DNA of 64,000 nucleotides from an uncultured Clostridia bacterium (GCA_937876205.1 CALEII010000032.1:1-64000), one strand, 5' to 3'. Positions 1 through 8,375 are shown, counted from the first letter of the stretch. Numbers and translations: made by a program. Notes: generated from the letters alone by a model not told the origin.

Positions 1-22
1 TTCATTATTATTTATTCTTTCA

Positions 23-53
23 AGAATTTGTCGAGGGGACCTCGACAAATTCT
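23..53. repeat. Perfect hairpin, solo end-type repeat
   Basis: A 14-bp perfect inverted repeat (23-36 against 40-53, loop of 3) built on the word ATTTGTCGAGG. The same word forms the end hairpin of the element at 7397-7582 and a hairpin at 57104-57124, so this is probably a solo or remnant copy of that repeat family. It lies just upstream of the YigZ gene start. Confidence 0.7.
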
Positions 54-72
54 GAATCATCCGGTGATATTT

Positions 73-696
73 ATGTCCGATTATCTTACACTCAGCAAAG
101 AGGCAAGTGATGAGTTCATTGAAAAGCGTTCCCGTTTTATAGGCTATGCAAAGCCTGTGAAAACGCAGGAGGAGGCAATGGATTTTATCAATGAAATACG
201 TTCAAAGCATTGGGATGCGACACATAATGTGTACGCATATGTGCTGCGTGACGGTCAGTCAAGACGCTATTCCGATGACGGTGAGCCATCGGGTACTGCA
301 GGTGTGCCTGTTCTCGATGTTCTGCTTAAGGAGAATATTACAGACTGCGTTGTCGTTGCCACCCGTTATTTCGGCGGAGTGCTTCTCGGGGCTGGGGGGC
401 TTGTCAGGGCGTATTCCCACACATCAAAAATTGCCGTTGAGGCTGCAGGTATCATAAAAATGAGTGTCTGCACGGTTATGAGCGTCACCTGTGACTATAA
501 CTATTACGGCAGGCTTTCGTCACTTGTGCCTGAGTACGGGGGAGTCATTGAGGACACTGTTTTCGGTGAAAATGTGACCGTAAAATTTTATATGCCCAAG
601 GCAAATGTGCCGTTGTTCGACGCAAAGCTTACCGATTCGAGTCTTGGCAGATTCTCAAGTGTAAAAGAATGTGAAAAATTCGCACAAATTGAATAA
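73..696 (+). CDS. YigZ/IMPACT family protein
   Basis: A 207-residue protein of the YigZ (YvyE, IMPACT) family. The N-terminal domain carries the signature GEPSGTAGVPVLDVL (residues 70-84) followed by RYFGGVLLGAGGLVRAYS, which is typical of the family; the C-terminal half is the smaller ferredoxin-like domain. Length is normal. The ATG at 73 is preferred over an in-frame TTG at 28, because the TTG lies inside a palindromic repeat and the family normally begins close to this ATG; a weak GGTGAT lies 5 bases upstream. The cellular role is poorly defined; eukaryotic IMPACT regulates Gcn2, and bacterial members are thought to act near translation. It reads toward dnaG, 57 bp away. Confidence 0.9.
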   Translation: MSDYLTLSKEASDEFIEKRSRFIGYAKPVKTQEEAMDFINEIRSKHWDATHNVYAYVLRDGQSRRYSDDGEPSGTAGVPVLDVLLKENITDCVVVATRYFGGVLLGAGGLVRAYSHTSKIAVEAAGIIKMSVCTVMSVTCDYNYYGRLSSLVPEYGGVIEDTVFGENVTVKFYMPKANVPLFDAKLTDSSLGRFSSVKECEKFAQIE

Positions 697-753
697 GAAA
701 AAAGAGGATTTTCGGTATAATAACAGTATATAATAATTGAAGGGGTGAAAAAG

Positions 754-2499
754 ATGCGTTTCAGTGATGAATTTCTTAAAGAAATAAGAGATAATAACGA
801 TATTGTTGATGTTATATCTCCTTATGTCAATCTGCAGACAAGGGGCTCAACCGCAAAGGGGCTTTGTCCGTTTCATAATGAAAAAACCGCATCTTTCACT
901 GTCTATATCAACACGCAGTCATATTATTGCTTCGGCTGCGGCTCAGGCGGAGATGTCATTTCATTCGTGAAGAATATTGAAGGTCTTCACTATTCGGACG
1001 CTGTGGCACTTCTTGCGCAGAAAAGCGGCATTCCGATGCCTCAGGACGGCTATGACGACACTTCGGCTAAAATGAAGCGCAGAATGTATGAGGCAAACCG
1101 TGAAGCGGCAAGATTCTTCCACTCGGTGCTTATGTCACCTGACGGTAGGCCCTGTCTTGACTATTTTCTTTCAAGAGGGCTTACAATGGAGACGATACGC
1201 CACTTCGGTCTGGGCTGTGCTCCCGACAAATGGGATGCTCTTTTAAGGCATATGAAGCAAAAGGGCTACACAGAGCAGGAGCTTATTTCTGCTGACCTTG
1301 CAAGACGGACCAAAAAGGGTAATGTGATTGATACCTACAGGAACAGGGCAATGTTCCCCATAATAGATGTCAGAGGCAGTGTTATCGCATTCGGCGGCAG
1401 AGTGCTTGACGATTCAAAGCCCAAGTACATCAACACTTCAGACACTCTTGTCTATAAAAAAAGTCAGGGCGTTTTCGCACTGAATTTTGCAAAAAAAGGC
1501 AACAGTCAGACCCTTATACTCTGCGAAGGGTATATGGATGTTATAGCTTATCATCAGGCGGGCTTTGAGAACGCCGTTGCAGGTCTGGGAACAGCTTTTA
1601 CTCCCGAGCAGGCTAAGCTTATTTCAAAATACGCACAGGAGGTCATATTGTCGTATGACAGCGACGAAGCCGGTCAGAAGGCTACAAGAAGGACCATCGG
1701 TATTTTGTCTAAGACACCTCTGAGAATAAAGGTTGCCCGTCTGCAGGGCGGTAAAGACCCCGACGAGATTATAAAAAAATACGGCAAGGAAAAAATGCGG
1801 CAGATTCTTGATTCGGCAGTCGGCGATGTGGATTTTGAGCTCACCCGTGAAAAGCAGGGCTACAATTTATCCACGGCAGACGGCAAGGTTGCGTATCTGG
1901 GCAGGGCAGTGGAGCTGCTTGCAAAGATTAACAATCCCATTCACTGGGATGTTTACGCATCAAAGCTCGCTCAGGAGCTGGGCGTTGACAAGAAGGCAAT
2001 CACTGCTCAGATTGAGAGAAAGTCAAAGCAGATTATTCGCCGTGAAACAAAGGCTCTTTTTGCAGGTGCGGCAACATTTGATGATGACGCAATGAAAAAA
2101 GCAAATCCCGAAAGGCAGAAGTATCTCGTTGCAGCCAAGGCTGAGGAGACACTTATTGCTTCGCTTCTGCAGAATCCTGATTTCTATTTCAGAATAAAGG
2201 ACAAGCTGAGCATCAACGACTTTTCAACATCACTCAACGGCAGACTTTACGGGCTTATTTCAGAGAAAATCGAAAGCCACAGACCTATAGAGGTTACATA
2301 TTTTGCCGAAGCACTGACGGATGAAGAGCTGGGCTATCTTGTAAGGCTTGAAAGTATGCGTGAAAATCTCGGCAATACTGTTCAGGAGTGCCTTGACTGC
2401 ATCAGGCGTATGAAGGAAGAAAAAAAAGAAAGGGAAACTAAACGTGCTGTCGATATGACTGATGATGAGTGGGCAGCAATGTTCAGAAAACACGATTAG
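754..2499 (+). CDS. dnaG: DNA primase DnaG
   Basis: Primase that synthesises RNA primers for DNA replication, 581 residues. The N-terminal CHC2 zinc finger is visible as C38, H41, C59 and C62. The catalytic TOPRIM core has EGYMDV (258-263) and DSDEAG (302-307). The C-terminal part, about 430-581, would be the helicase-interaction domain. A GTG at 745 is in frame, but it overlaps the ribosome-binding site AAGGGGTG, which is correctly spaced for the ATG at 754, so the ATG is chosen. Only 13 bp separate it from the sigma factor gene, the primase-sigma pair common in Firmicutes and other bacteria. A TATAAT at 715-720 may be part of its promoter, but no convincing -35 was found. Confidence 0.97.
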   Translation: MRFSDEFLKEIRDNNDIVDVISPYVNLQTRGSTAKGLCPFHNEKTASFTVYINTQSYYCFGCGSGGDVISFVKNIEGLHYSDAVALLAQKSGIPMPQDGYDDTSAKMKRRMYEANREAARFFHSVLMSPDGRPCLDYFLSRGLTMETIRHFGLGCAPDKWDALLRHMKQKGYTEQELISADLARRTKKGNVIDTYRNRAMFPIIDVRGSVIAFGGRVLDDSKPKYINTSDTLVYKKSQGVFALNFAKKGNSQTLILCEGYMDVIAYHQAGFENAVAGLGTAFTPEQAKLISKYAQEVILSYDSDEAGQKATRRTIGILSKTPLRIKVARLQGGKDPDEIIKKYGKEKMRQILDSAVGDVDFELTREKQGYNLSTADGKVAYLGRAVELLAKINNPIHWDVYASKLAQELGVDKKAITAQIERKSKQIIRRETKALFAGAATFDDDAMKKANPERQKYLVAAKAEETLIASLLQNPDFYFRIKDKLSINDFSTSLNGRLYGLISEKIESHRPIEVTYFAEALTDEELGYLVRLESMRENLGNTVQECLDCIRRMKEEKKERETKRAVDMTDDEWAAMFRKHD

Positions 2500-2512
2500 A
2501 AAGGTGAAAGAT

Positions 2513-3613
2513 ATGGAAGGAACAGAAAAGAAAAATGTTTTTACCCGTCTTATAGAAAAAGGTAAGGTTGCGGGTAAGCTCTCAACGCAGGAGATTAACA
2601 ATGCAATTCTTGATGTTGACTTTGACATTGATGAGCTTGACAAGTTCTATGAAATGGCAGAGGCAAACAATATTGAAATTATTGACGACGTAAACGATGT
2701 TCTGCTTGATGACCTTGATTTTGACGACAATGACATAGGCAAGAACGCTGAAATTGAGGTTGATGATGCTGATGTCAAGAGCATTCAGATGGATGACCCC
2801 GTCAAGGTCTACCTTAAAGAAATCGGTAAGGTACCCCTGCTCACACCCGAAGAGGAAATTGACCTTGCAATGAGAATTGCAGACGATGACCCCGAGGCAA
2901 AAAGACGCCTTGAAGAAGCAAATCTTCGTCTTGTTGTCAGCATTGCAAAGCGTTACGGCGGCAGAGGTATGCAGTTCCTTGACCTGATTCAGGAGGGTAA
3001 CTTAGGTCTTATCAAGGCTGTTGAGAAGTTTGACTACACAAAGGGCTTCAAGTTCTCAACATATGCAACATGGTGGATAAGACAGGCTATCACAAGAGCT
3101 ATTGCCGACCAGGCCAGAACTATCCGTATCCCCGTTCATATGGTTGAGACAATCAACAAGGTCAAGAAGACAAACAGCCTGCTTCTTCACAGAAACGGCA
3201 GAGAGCCGACTGCAGAAGAAATCGCAGCTGAGCTTGGTATGAGCATTGAGAAGGTACGTGAGATACTCAGAGTCGCTCAGGAGCCCGTTTCACTTGAAAC
3301 TCCCATAGGTGAAGAGGAAGACAGCCATCTCGGTGACTTCATCCCTGATGAGGACGCACTCGCTCCCGCAGACGCAGCATCACAGCTGCTTCTTAAAGAG
3401 GCACTCAACTCCGTGCTCAAGACACTCACTCCCAGAGAGGCAAAGGTGCTCACACTCAGATTCGGTCTTGAAGACGGTCACCCCAAGACTCTTGAGGAGG
3501 TCGGCGCAGAGTTCAACGTAACAAGAGAGCGTATCCGTCAGATTGAGGCAAAGGCTCTCAGAAAGCTCCGTCACCCTCAGAGAAGCAAGAAGCTCAGAGA
3601 CTTCCTTGATTGA
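2513..3613 (+). CDS. rpoD: RNA polymerase primary sigma factor (sigma A/RpoD)
   Basis: Housekeeping sigma-70 factor, 366 residues, directing RNA polymerase to TTGACA/TATAAT promoters. Region 1.2 begins near residue 94 (DDPVKVYLKEIGKVPLLTPE). Region 2 holds FLDLIQEGNLGLIKAVEKFD and the -10 recognition segment FSTYATWWIRQAITRAIADQ. Region 4 ends the protein with the helix-turn-helix LEEVGAEFNVTRERIRQIE. The acidic segment at 35-90 is typical of region 1.1. The ATG at 2513 has the ribosome-binding site AAAGGTGA 5 bases upstream; longer in-frame starts overlap dnaG. It is co-transcribed with dnaG. Most promoters noted in this window match its consensus with 17-bp spacing. Confidence 0.98.
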   Translation: MEGTEKKNVFTRLIEKGKVAGKLSTQEINNAILDVDFDIDELDKFYEMAEANNIEIIDDVNDVLLDDLDFDDNDIGKNAEIEVDDADVKSIQMDDPVKVYLKEIGKVPLLTPEEEIDLAMRIADDDPEAKRRLEEANLRLVVSIAKRYGGRGMQFLDLIQEGNLGLIKAVEKFDYTKGFKFSTYATWWIRQAITRAIADQARTIRIPVHMVETINKVKKTNSLLLHRNGREPTAEEIAAELGMSIEKVREILRVAQEPVSLETPIGEEEDSHLGDFIPDEDALAPADAASQLLLKEALNSVLKTLTPREAKVLTLRFGLEDGHPKTLEEVGAEFNVTRERIRQIEAKALRKLRHPQRSKKLRDFLD

Positions 3614-3628
3614 TAGCTGATATAAAAA

Positions 3629-3659
3629 CAACCTCAGTCGGAACACCGATTGAGGTTGA
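3629..3659 (+). terminator. Hairpin after the dnaG-rpoD operon
   Basis: A 13-bp stem with one wobble pair, loop of 5, starting 16 bp after the rpoD stop, followed by the moderately T-rich ATTCTTTAT. It probably ends the dnaG-rpoD transcript and lies back to back with the terminator of the opposing peptide operon. Confidence 0.7.
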
Positions 3660-3671
3660 TTCTTTATGTAA

Positions 3672-3702
3672 AAAGTAAAACGGGTATTCCGAAGAATACC
3701 CG
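3672..3702 (-). terminator. Intrinsic terminator of the peptide operon
   Basis: On the - strand, a perfect 9-bp stem CGGGTATTC closed by the stable loop TTCG, then TTTTACTTTTTAC. It lies about 35 nt after the stop codon of the 41-residue peptide gene, so the peptide transcript has its own strong end. Confidence 0.9.
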
Positions 3703-3737
3703 CTGAAATACTATTTAAATATTATTTCAGTTTAGAA

Positions 3738-3863
3738 TTAGAATGCGTTGTCAGTCATGTTGGGGAAATCCTTGTCAAAACCTGCACCGAACTTCTTAAC
3801 TGTATCGATGAATTCCTTGATCCAAGCGATAAGATCCTTGAAGATAGCAATGATGTTTTCCAT
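3738..3863 (-). CDS. Small amphipathic peptide, 41 aa (PSM-like)
   Basis: An unannotated-type small gene read on the - strand with ribosome-binding site AAAGAGGTG 7 nt before the ATG. The first 26 residues (MENIIAIFKDLIAWIKEFID, then TVKKFG) make an amphipathic helix: I, F, L, W and V alternate with K, D and E every 3-4 positions. A more acidic tail ends in DNAF. There is no signal peptide, leader or cysteine, and net charge is about -2. The run DLIAWIK...IDTVKKF recalls staphylococcal delta-toxin (DLVKWIIDTVNKF), and the start recalls PSM-beta. That likeness is by eye and may be convergent. It is second in a two-gene operon with the 34-residue peptide. A membrane-active secreted peptide is inferred, not shown. 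Confidence 0.75.
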   Translation of the reverse strand: MENIIAIFKDLIAWIKEFIDTVKKFGAGFDKDFPNMTDNAF

Positions 3864-3920
3864 TATGTGGCACCTCTTTCCTTTGTATAAATTTTAAAAT
3901 AATTTAAAAAGTGCTAAAAA

Positions 3921-4025
3921 TTAGCCGATGCTGAGCATCTCAGCAAGCTGCTTGAAGAGATCAACGATTTTTGCTACGAAATCTGAGATCCAATTCATCA
4001 TCTTTGCGAATACATCACCTGACAT
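3921..4025 (-). CDS. Small amphipathic peptide, 34 aa (PSM-like)
   Basis: First gene of the two-peptide operon, ATG at 4025 with GAGGTG 9 nt upstream. The peptide starts MSGDVFAKMMNWISDFVAKI and continues VDLFKQLAEMLSIG; hydrophobic and charged residues fall on opposite faces of a single helix covering almost its whole length. There is no leader, cysteine or transmembrane-length apolar run, and net charge is about -1. It shares with its neighbour the pattern W-I-x-x-F-(I/V), a mid-peptide K, and a similar length and ribosome-binding site, so the two look paralogous. The IVDLFKQL segment also resembles the C-terminal tail of the secreted protein at 52072-53340 (FSVFKEIF). Function is unknown; secreted surfactant, leaderless bacteriocin or signal are the options. 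Confidence 0.75.
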   Translation of the reverse strand: MSGDVFAKMMNWISDFVAKIVDLFKQLAEMLSIG

Positions 4026-4085
4026 TAGTTGTTGCACCTCACTTTCAATATTGTATAAAGTAAGCTTTGCTTACCTGTTGGTATC

Positions 4086-4114
4086 ATAATACCATATTTT
4101 AGTTCTTTGTTCAA
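4086..4114 (-). promoter_or_regulatory. Sigma A promoter of the peptide operon
   Basis: On the - strand TTGAAC (4114-4109), 17-bp spacer, TATTAT (4091-4086). The start would be near 4079, leaving a leader of about 50 nt that contains the small hairpin GTAAGC-AAA-GCTTAC before the first peptide's ribosome-binding site. Confidence 0.75.
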
Positions 4115-4313
4115 TAGGTGTTAATGTAAATTTAATCAATGTTTTAATAGTTGCAACATTTTTGCAAACTTTTATTCTTTTTGGGATAAAAAAACTCGTT
4201 TTTTAAGAAAAATAACAGCAGAAGATGAAAAAATACGCCTTGAATATTAACAAACTGTGAATGAAACTTTACAAAAGTTGTTATATTTTGTTTATGAAAT
4301 GTTATAAACAGCG

Positions 4314-5792
4314 TTAAATTATGATGCAGAGCAGTCCGCTGCAGCCTTCATTTATGATTCTTTCAAGTGTCTGCTGAAGCTTCATTCTTGCCTCTGCCGG
4401 CATATGATAAAGCTTGTTTTTCAGCCCCTCATTCACAAGGTCGTCAAGAGATTTGCCGAATATATTTGACTGCCATATCTTTGCCGGGTTCTCCTGAAAT
4501 TCGTTGAGCAGATACATCACAAGCTCTTCTGACTGACTCTCTGAGCCCACTATGGGTGCAACCTGAGTGTTGATTGTTGCTTTCATCATATGGATTGACG
4601 GCGCAGATGCCTTGAGTCTGACTCCGTATTTGCCGCCCTGCTTCATAATCTGCGGCTCCTCAAGAGTCAGCTCATCAATTGTGGGCATAACGATGCCGTA
4701 GCCTGTGGCTTCAACCTCATCAAGAGCAGAACGGATACGCTTGTATTTCTCTGCAACGGATGAAAACTCTGTGAGCGTGTCAATGAGCTGAGCTTCGCTG
4801 TGAACCTCAACACCGCTGATTTCCGTCACAATTTCATAGAAGACGGAATTTGTGATTTCAATGCCTATTTCTGCCTTGCCGTCGCCGAGACTGATGTCAC
4901 GCACTGAGGCGCCCGTGATGTATTCTTCTGATGTGAGATTTGCACACATATTCTCAATGTTTCTTATGCAGTTGAGCTTATCAGCCTGAGCTTTTATGGC
5001 GTTGATAAGCGATTTTCTGACATTATGATTCTGAGGCAGTGAGCCGATCCAGGACGGTGCAAGAATATTTACCTCCTTGACGGGGAACTGTGTGAGCACA
5101 TTTTTAAGCACATTTCTTATTTCATCCTCTGTTATATCAAGACAGCTCACGGCAAGCACGGGAACGTCGTATTTCTGCCTGAGTGATTCTGCCATATCCT
5201 GAGCTGCAGGGGAGTCGGGATACATACAGTTAAGAAGCACAACAAAGGGCTTCTCAATCTCTTTAAGCTCGTTGATGACTCTCTCCTCAGCCTCTTCGTA
5301 CTCATAACGGGGAATGTCGCTGATGCTGCCGTCTGTTGTGACAACAAGACCTATTGTTGAGTGCTCGCTTATTACCTTCTGCGTGCCGATTTCAGCAGCC
5401 ATATTGAAGGGGATTTCCTCATCAAACCACGGTGTTTTCACCATTCTGGGCGTTTCACCCTCTATATAACCCAGAGAGCTCGGCACAATGTAGCCCACGC
5501 AGTCAACCATTCTGACATTGAAGTTGACGTTGTTGTTCAGCTCAACCCTTGCAGCCTGCTCGGGGATGAATTTAGGCTCCGTGGTCATAATTGTTCTGCC
5601 TGCGGCTGACTGAGGAAGCTCGTCAACGGCTCTGTCTTTGATGCTGTCAGACTCCATATGCGGCAGAACGACCGTCTCCATAAATTTCTTGATAAATGTT
5701 GATTTTCCCGTTCTGACAGGTCCCACAACACCTATGTAAATATCGCCCTGAGTCCTCTTTCTGATGTCTTCATAAATGCGTGTGTTATCCAT
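4314..5792 (-). CDS. spoIVA: Stage IV sporulation protein A
   Basis: SpoIVA, the ATPase that polymerises on the outer forespore membrane and forms the basement layer of the spore coat. Length 492 is standard. The N-terminal GTPase-like domain has Walker A GPVRTGKST (24-32), and the conserved stretches MTTEPKFIPEQAA and VRMVDCVGY are present. The C-terminal end GLLCIII is the family's membrane-anchoring hydrophobic terminus. The ribosome-binding site GGAGGAG lies 6 nt before the ATG at 5792. It follows the SipL-type gene by 12 bp on the same strand, so the two interacting coat proteins are probably co-expressed. Sigma E control is expected from the family but no promoter could be assigned with confidence. 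Confidence 0.97.
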   Translation of the reverse strand: MDNTRIYEDIRKRTQGDIYIGVVGPVRTGKSTFIKKFMETVVLPHMESDSIKDRAVDELPQSAAGRTIMTTEPKFIPEQAARVELNNNVNFNVRMVDCVGYIVPSSLGYIEGETPRMVKTPWFDEEIPFNMAAEIGTQKVISEHSTIGLVVTTDGSISDIPRYEYEEAEERVINELKEIEKPFVVLLNCMYPDSPAAQDMAESLRQKYDVPVLAVSCLDITEDEIRNVLKNVLTQFPVKEVNILAPSWIGSLPQNHNVRKSLINAIKAQADKLNCIRNIENMCANLTSEEYITGASVRDISLGDGKAEIGIEITNSVFYEIVTEISGVEVHSEAQLIDTLTEFSSVAEKYKRIRSALDEVEATGYGIVMPTIDELTLEEPQIMKQGGKYGVRLKASAPSIHMMKATINTQVAPIVGSESQSEELVMYLLNEFQENPAKIWQSNIFGKSLDDLVNEGLKNKLYHMPAEARMKLQQTLERIINEGCSGLLCIII

Positions 5793-5804
5793 ATTGACTC
5801 CTCC

Positions 5805-7331
5805 TTATTCCTGCTCAAAAACAAGCATACAGTCGCTGTCTGTGACATCGCCGATGTCGGGATTTGTGCTTCTGATTTTCTCTGCACAGGTATTGTGCGC
5901 CTTGGCAATATCCCAGAGCCGTTCACCCTCTGAGGCAAAATAGACGGTGAAAATACTGTTGCAGGGGCATTTTTTTTCCGATTCGCTTTTTTCTATTGAT
6001 GAAATTGCAGTGTATTCTCTCAGGCTTATGAGACAGCCGTCAATCCTGAACTCGGTATGGACTGTGACAGTGCCGTCCTGATTGGCTGAAGCCTCGGTTG
6101 CAAGCGGTGTTACCACTGCATTGAACTGTGTTTCGGCAGAGGCATCTGAGACTGAGAATTTGTGCTCAAAATCAGATATTCTTTCAAAATACAGCTTTTC
6201 GCCCTCCTCGGTTCTGAGAAGTATGCCGAAATGTATATTGCCCTTCATAACTGCAGAGCCGTTTTCAGATACGACAGTGTAGCGTATTTTTTTGATTGCA
6301 GTGTCGCATACATCAGCAGCCTTGCAGGCTGAAAAGTCGAATTTCACTGAGACTGCGTGTGTTTCGTTTATACGGTGTGTGTCTGAGATGATGCTGATAT
6401 CCGACTTCTGACAAATAAGCTCGTGGTGAGGCGCATAAGCCTCTGTAAAGGCAGAAAAAACGGTTTTTTCCGTAACCTCAATCATTGCCGACAGTGTTGC
6501 CGTGAGCTCGATATGTGACGGCGCAGAGGCTGTTTCGTGAGAAATACGGGCATCAACTGCAGTCACATTCATAACCACATTGCACTGAGAATCCTCGTCA
6601 ATGCCCTCTATTTCAATTATCTGATTCACAGGCAGGTGAATACGGCTTGTGATGAAATTGCCCGATTTGTCAATCAGTGTCACATCTGTGTTTGCGTTGC
6701 CTCTTATCATCATTTTATTCTTTATTGTACGTACTTCAGATACGACGGGGGAGGGGCAGACTCTGAGTATCTTTGCATTTGTGAATCTGTCTTCACCCTC
6801 GGAATTTTCGCTGAGTGTGAAGCTTTTTTTGCACCTGATTTTAAGAAGATTGCCGTTTATCTGCTCAGTGAGTGTGTGACAGTAGCCCTCGGGCACACCG
6901 GTGACAAAGCTGATTTCTTCACAGCCCGTGACGCAGATTCGAAGTGTCACGCTGCCTCTGATATCACAACGGCGCTGATTCACGGCACGGCAGGACACCT
7001 GCTCAGACACGCAGACCACCTCAACCGTGTCAGATTCATCGGCACCCTTTACATCAAGGTTTCTGCTGAAAGGTGTATTGACCTCGTAAAGCTCGGTTTT
7101 TGCGGCAGAATCGGTATAGAGTATTCTTGACACAACGGCACCGTCAACAACTGCCTTGTCTCCCGTGATGACAGCTGAAAAAATATTCACATCGGTGTTG
7201 CAGCACAGAATACGCACGATATCACCGCAGTAGTCGGGCAGACTCAGGTCGTTTTCAATGAGCTGTTCAAAATTGCGGACCAGTCTTTCTTTCTTTACCA
7301 TAACAGTTTCGGTCTTGAATTCAATCGACAT
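5805..7331 (-). CDS. sipL: SipL-like spore coat assembly protein (DUF3794/LysM)
   Basis: A 508-residue protein with repeated DUF3794 (SPOCS) modules; the segment PDYCGDIVRILCCNTDVNI near residue 37 is typical. A C-terminal LysM-like domain begins around 465 (VYFASEGERLWDIAKAHNT). This architecture matches Clostridioides difficile SipL, which binds SpoIVA through its LysM domain and is needed for coat localisation; here it lies 12 bp from spoIVA, which supports that role. The ATG at 7331 has GGAG 8 nt upstream; an in-frame ATG at 7364 would place the ribosome-binding site inside the gene. The gene begins downstream of repeat element A1. Identity as SipL is an inference from architecture and context. 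Confidence 0.85.
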   Translation of the reverse strand: MSIEFKTETVMVKKERLVRNFEQLIENDLSLPDYCGDIVRILCCNTDVNIFSAVITGDKAVVDGAVVSRILYTDSAAKTELYEVNTPFSRNLDVKGADESDTVEVVCVSEQVSCRAVNQRRCDIRGSVTLRICVTGCEEISFVTGVPEGYCHTLTEQINGNLLKIRCKKSFTLSENSEGEDRFTNAKILRVCPSPVVSEVRTIKNKMMIRGNANTDVTLIDKSGNFITSRIHLPVNQIIEIEGIDEDSQCNVVMNVTAVDARISHETASAPSHIELTATLSAMIEVTEKTVFSAFTEAYAPHHELICQKSDISIISDTHRINETHAVSVKFDFSACKAADVCDTAIKKIRYTVVSENGSAVMKGNIHFGILLRTEEGEKLYFERISDFEHKFSVSDASAETQFNAVVTPLATEASANQDGTVTVHTEFRIDGCLISLREYTAISSIEKSESEKKCPCNSIFTVYFASEGERLWDIAKAHNTCAEKIRSTNPDIGDVTDSDCMLVFEQE

Positions 7332-7396
7332 TATTTCTTCTCCTTTTTTAATGGTTTCATTCAACTATATTCAAGTCCTGTCCTGAATATGCAGAG

Positions 7397-7582
7397 CAAT
7401 AATTTGTCGAGGGTGCCCTCGACAAATTATTGTAATTGAAAATTTAAAATTGAAAGTTGAAAATGAAGGTGGTTTTCCTTCGGAAAACATTATATAGAGC
7501 GTAGCGGAAAAGTGCGAAGCACTTCCGACACTTTCCATTTTCCATTTTCAATTTTCCATTCGAGCTCTGCTCGACAAATTCT
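7397..7582. repeat. Modular intergenic element A1 (about 186 bp)
   Basis: Begins with hairpin CAATAATTTGTCGAGGG / complement (7397-7432), ends near 7582 with a smaller GAGC/GCTC hairpin. The core is a string of near-repeats (AATTGAAAA, TTTCCATTTTCC) whose two halves are roughly complementary. The sequence TTCCTTCGGAAAACATTATATAGAGCG recurs in reverse orientation in A2 at 40631-40820, so these are two copies of one family. It fills the gap upstream of sipL. Confidence 0.8.
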
Positions 7583-7623
7583 GATTTGTAAACAAATTAT
7601 TAAATATTTCAGTAAATACCTGA

Positions 7624-7650
7624 AATGACTCGCTTTTTGCGGGTCATTTT
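7624..7650 (+). terminator. Hairpin with short T run
   Basis: A 10-bp stem AATGACTCGC with one wobble pair, loop TTTTT, then TTGC. No + strand gene precedes it closely, so it may be a leader attenuator for the gene at 7722 or an unrelated hairpin. Confidence 0.4.
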
Positions 7651-7721
7651 GCTTGCTTTCGCCTATATATAGAGGGACTTTTTTAATGCCCTTGAATATA
7701 ACAAAAAAAGGAGAAAACCCA

Positions 7722-8303
7722 ATGGGCACACCCACCACTTTTATAAAACTTGACAGAAGCATCACTTCCTGGAGATGGTTCAACGACTCCGTCACACTTC
7801 AGCTGTGGATATATATTCTTGTTCACGCAAATGTAACTGAGCGTGATTTTATGTCAATAACAATACACAGAGGAGAGCTTGCAACATCATACCCGACACT
7901 CGCAAAAGAGCTCGGAAAGTCTGTAAAACAGATAAGAACAGCACTCAATCATCTTAAAAAAACAGGAGAAGCGGCAGTCAGAACATACCCGAAATTCTCA
8001 GTAATATCGGTACTTAACTACGACTTGTATCAATCGAAGGGGCAGGCAACGGGCAGGCAGGAGGCAGACAACGGACAGTCTGCGGGCAAGCAGAAGGCAG
8101 ACAACGGGCAGTCAATGGGCAACAATATAATAATGAAAGAATGTAATAATGAAAGAATGAGAGAATGTGATAATGAATATCACACACGCGCATATAAAAA
8201 TAATAAAGTAAATACTGACGGCAGAAGCAACCCTTCATATGATATTGAGCTTGCTCTGTCACGGGCAATGCTTCTTGACCCGAACAACACAAAAAGACGA
8301 TAA
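7722..8303 (+). CDS. Phage-type replication/HTH protein, orphan
   Basis: A 193-residue protein. Its first 100 residues resemble the N-terminal winged-helix domain of phage replisome organiser and DnaD-like proteins: FIKLDRSITSWRWF, then a helix-turn-helix candidate TSYPTLAKELGKSVKQIRTA. Residues 105-140 are low complexity, repeating ADNGQS and GKQ/GRQ units. The C-terminus has no recognisable domain. The ATG at 7722 has AAAGGAG 8 nt upstream; a longer start at 7653 is less likely. No other phage gene is nearby, so this is either a relic of a mobile element or a domesticated gene. It is convergent with rpsI. The family call rests on pattern memory only. Confidence 0.6.
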   Translation: MGTPTTFIKLDRSITSWRWFNDSVTLQLWIYILVHANVTERDFMSITIHRGELATSYPTLAKELGKSVKQIRTALNHLKKTGEAAVRTYPKFSVISVLNYDLYQSKGQATGRQEADNGQSAGKQKADNGQSMGNNIIMKECNNERMRECDNEYHTRAYKNNKVNTDGRSNPSYDIELALSRAMLLDPNNTKRR

Positions 8304-8344
8304 TCAACAGGACACATTTACGGAAACGTGGTTCCTTATAAAGC

Positions 8345-8375
8345 AAAAAAACAGCCCCCACAAATGTGAGAGCTG
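8345..8375 (-). terminator. Intrinsic terminator of rplM-rpsI
   Basis: On the - strand CAGCTCTCAC / GTGGGGGCTG (10 bp with wobble pairs, loop ATTT) followed by seven T residues, 20 nt after the rpsI stop. Confidence 0.9.

Noticed and set aside
28..72. TTG start for the YigZ gene
   Set aside because: It lies inside a 14-bp palindromic repeat and would add 15 residues not typical of the family.
2260..2643. Reverse-strand open frame of 127 codons across the dnaG-rpoD junction
   Set aside because: It is a shadow of two well-supported genes, without a ribosome-binding site or recognisable protein features.
6537..7130. 197-codon open frame on the + strand
   Set aside because: It is antisense to the SipL-type gene; the - strand protein has clear DUF3794 and LysM features while this frame has none.
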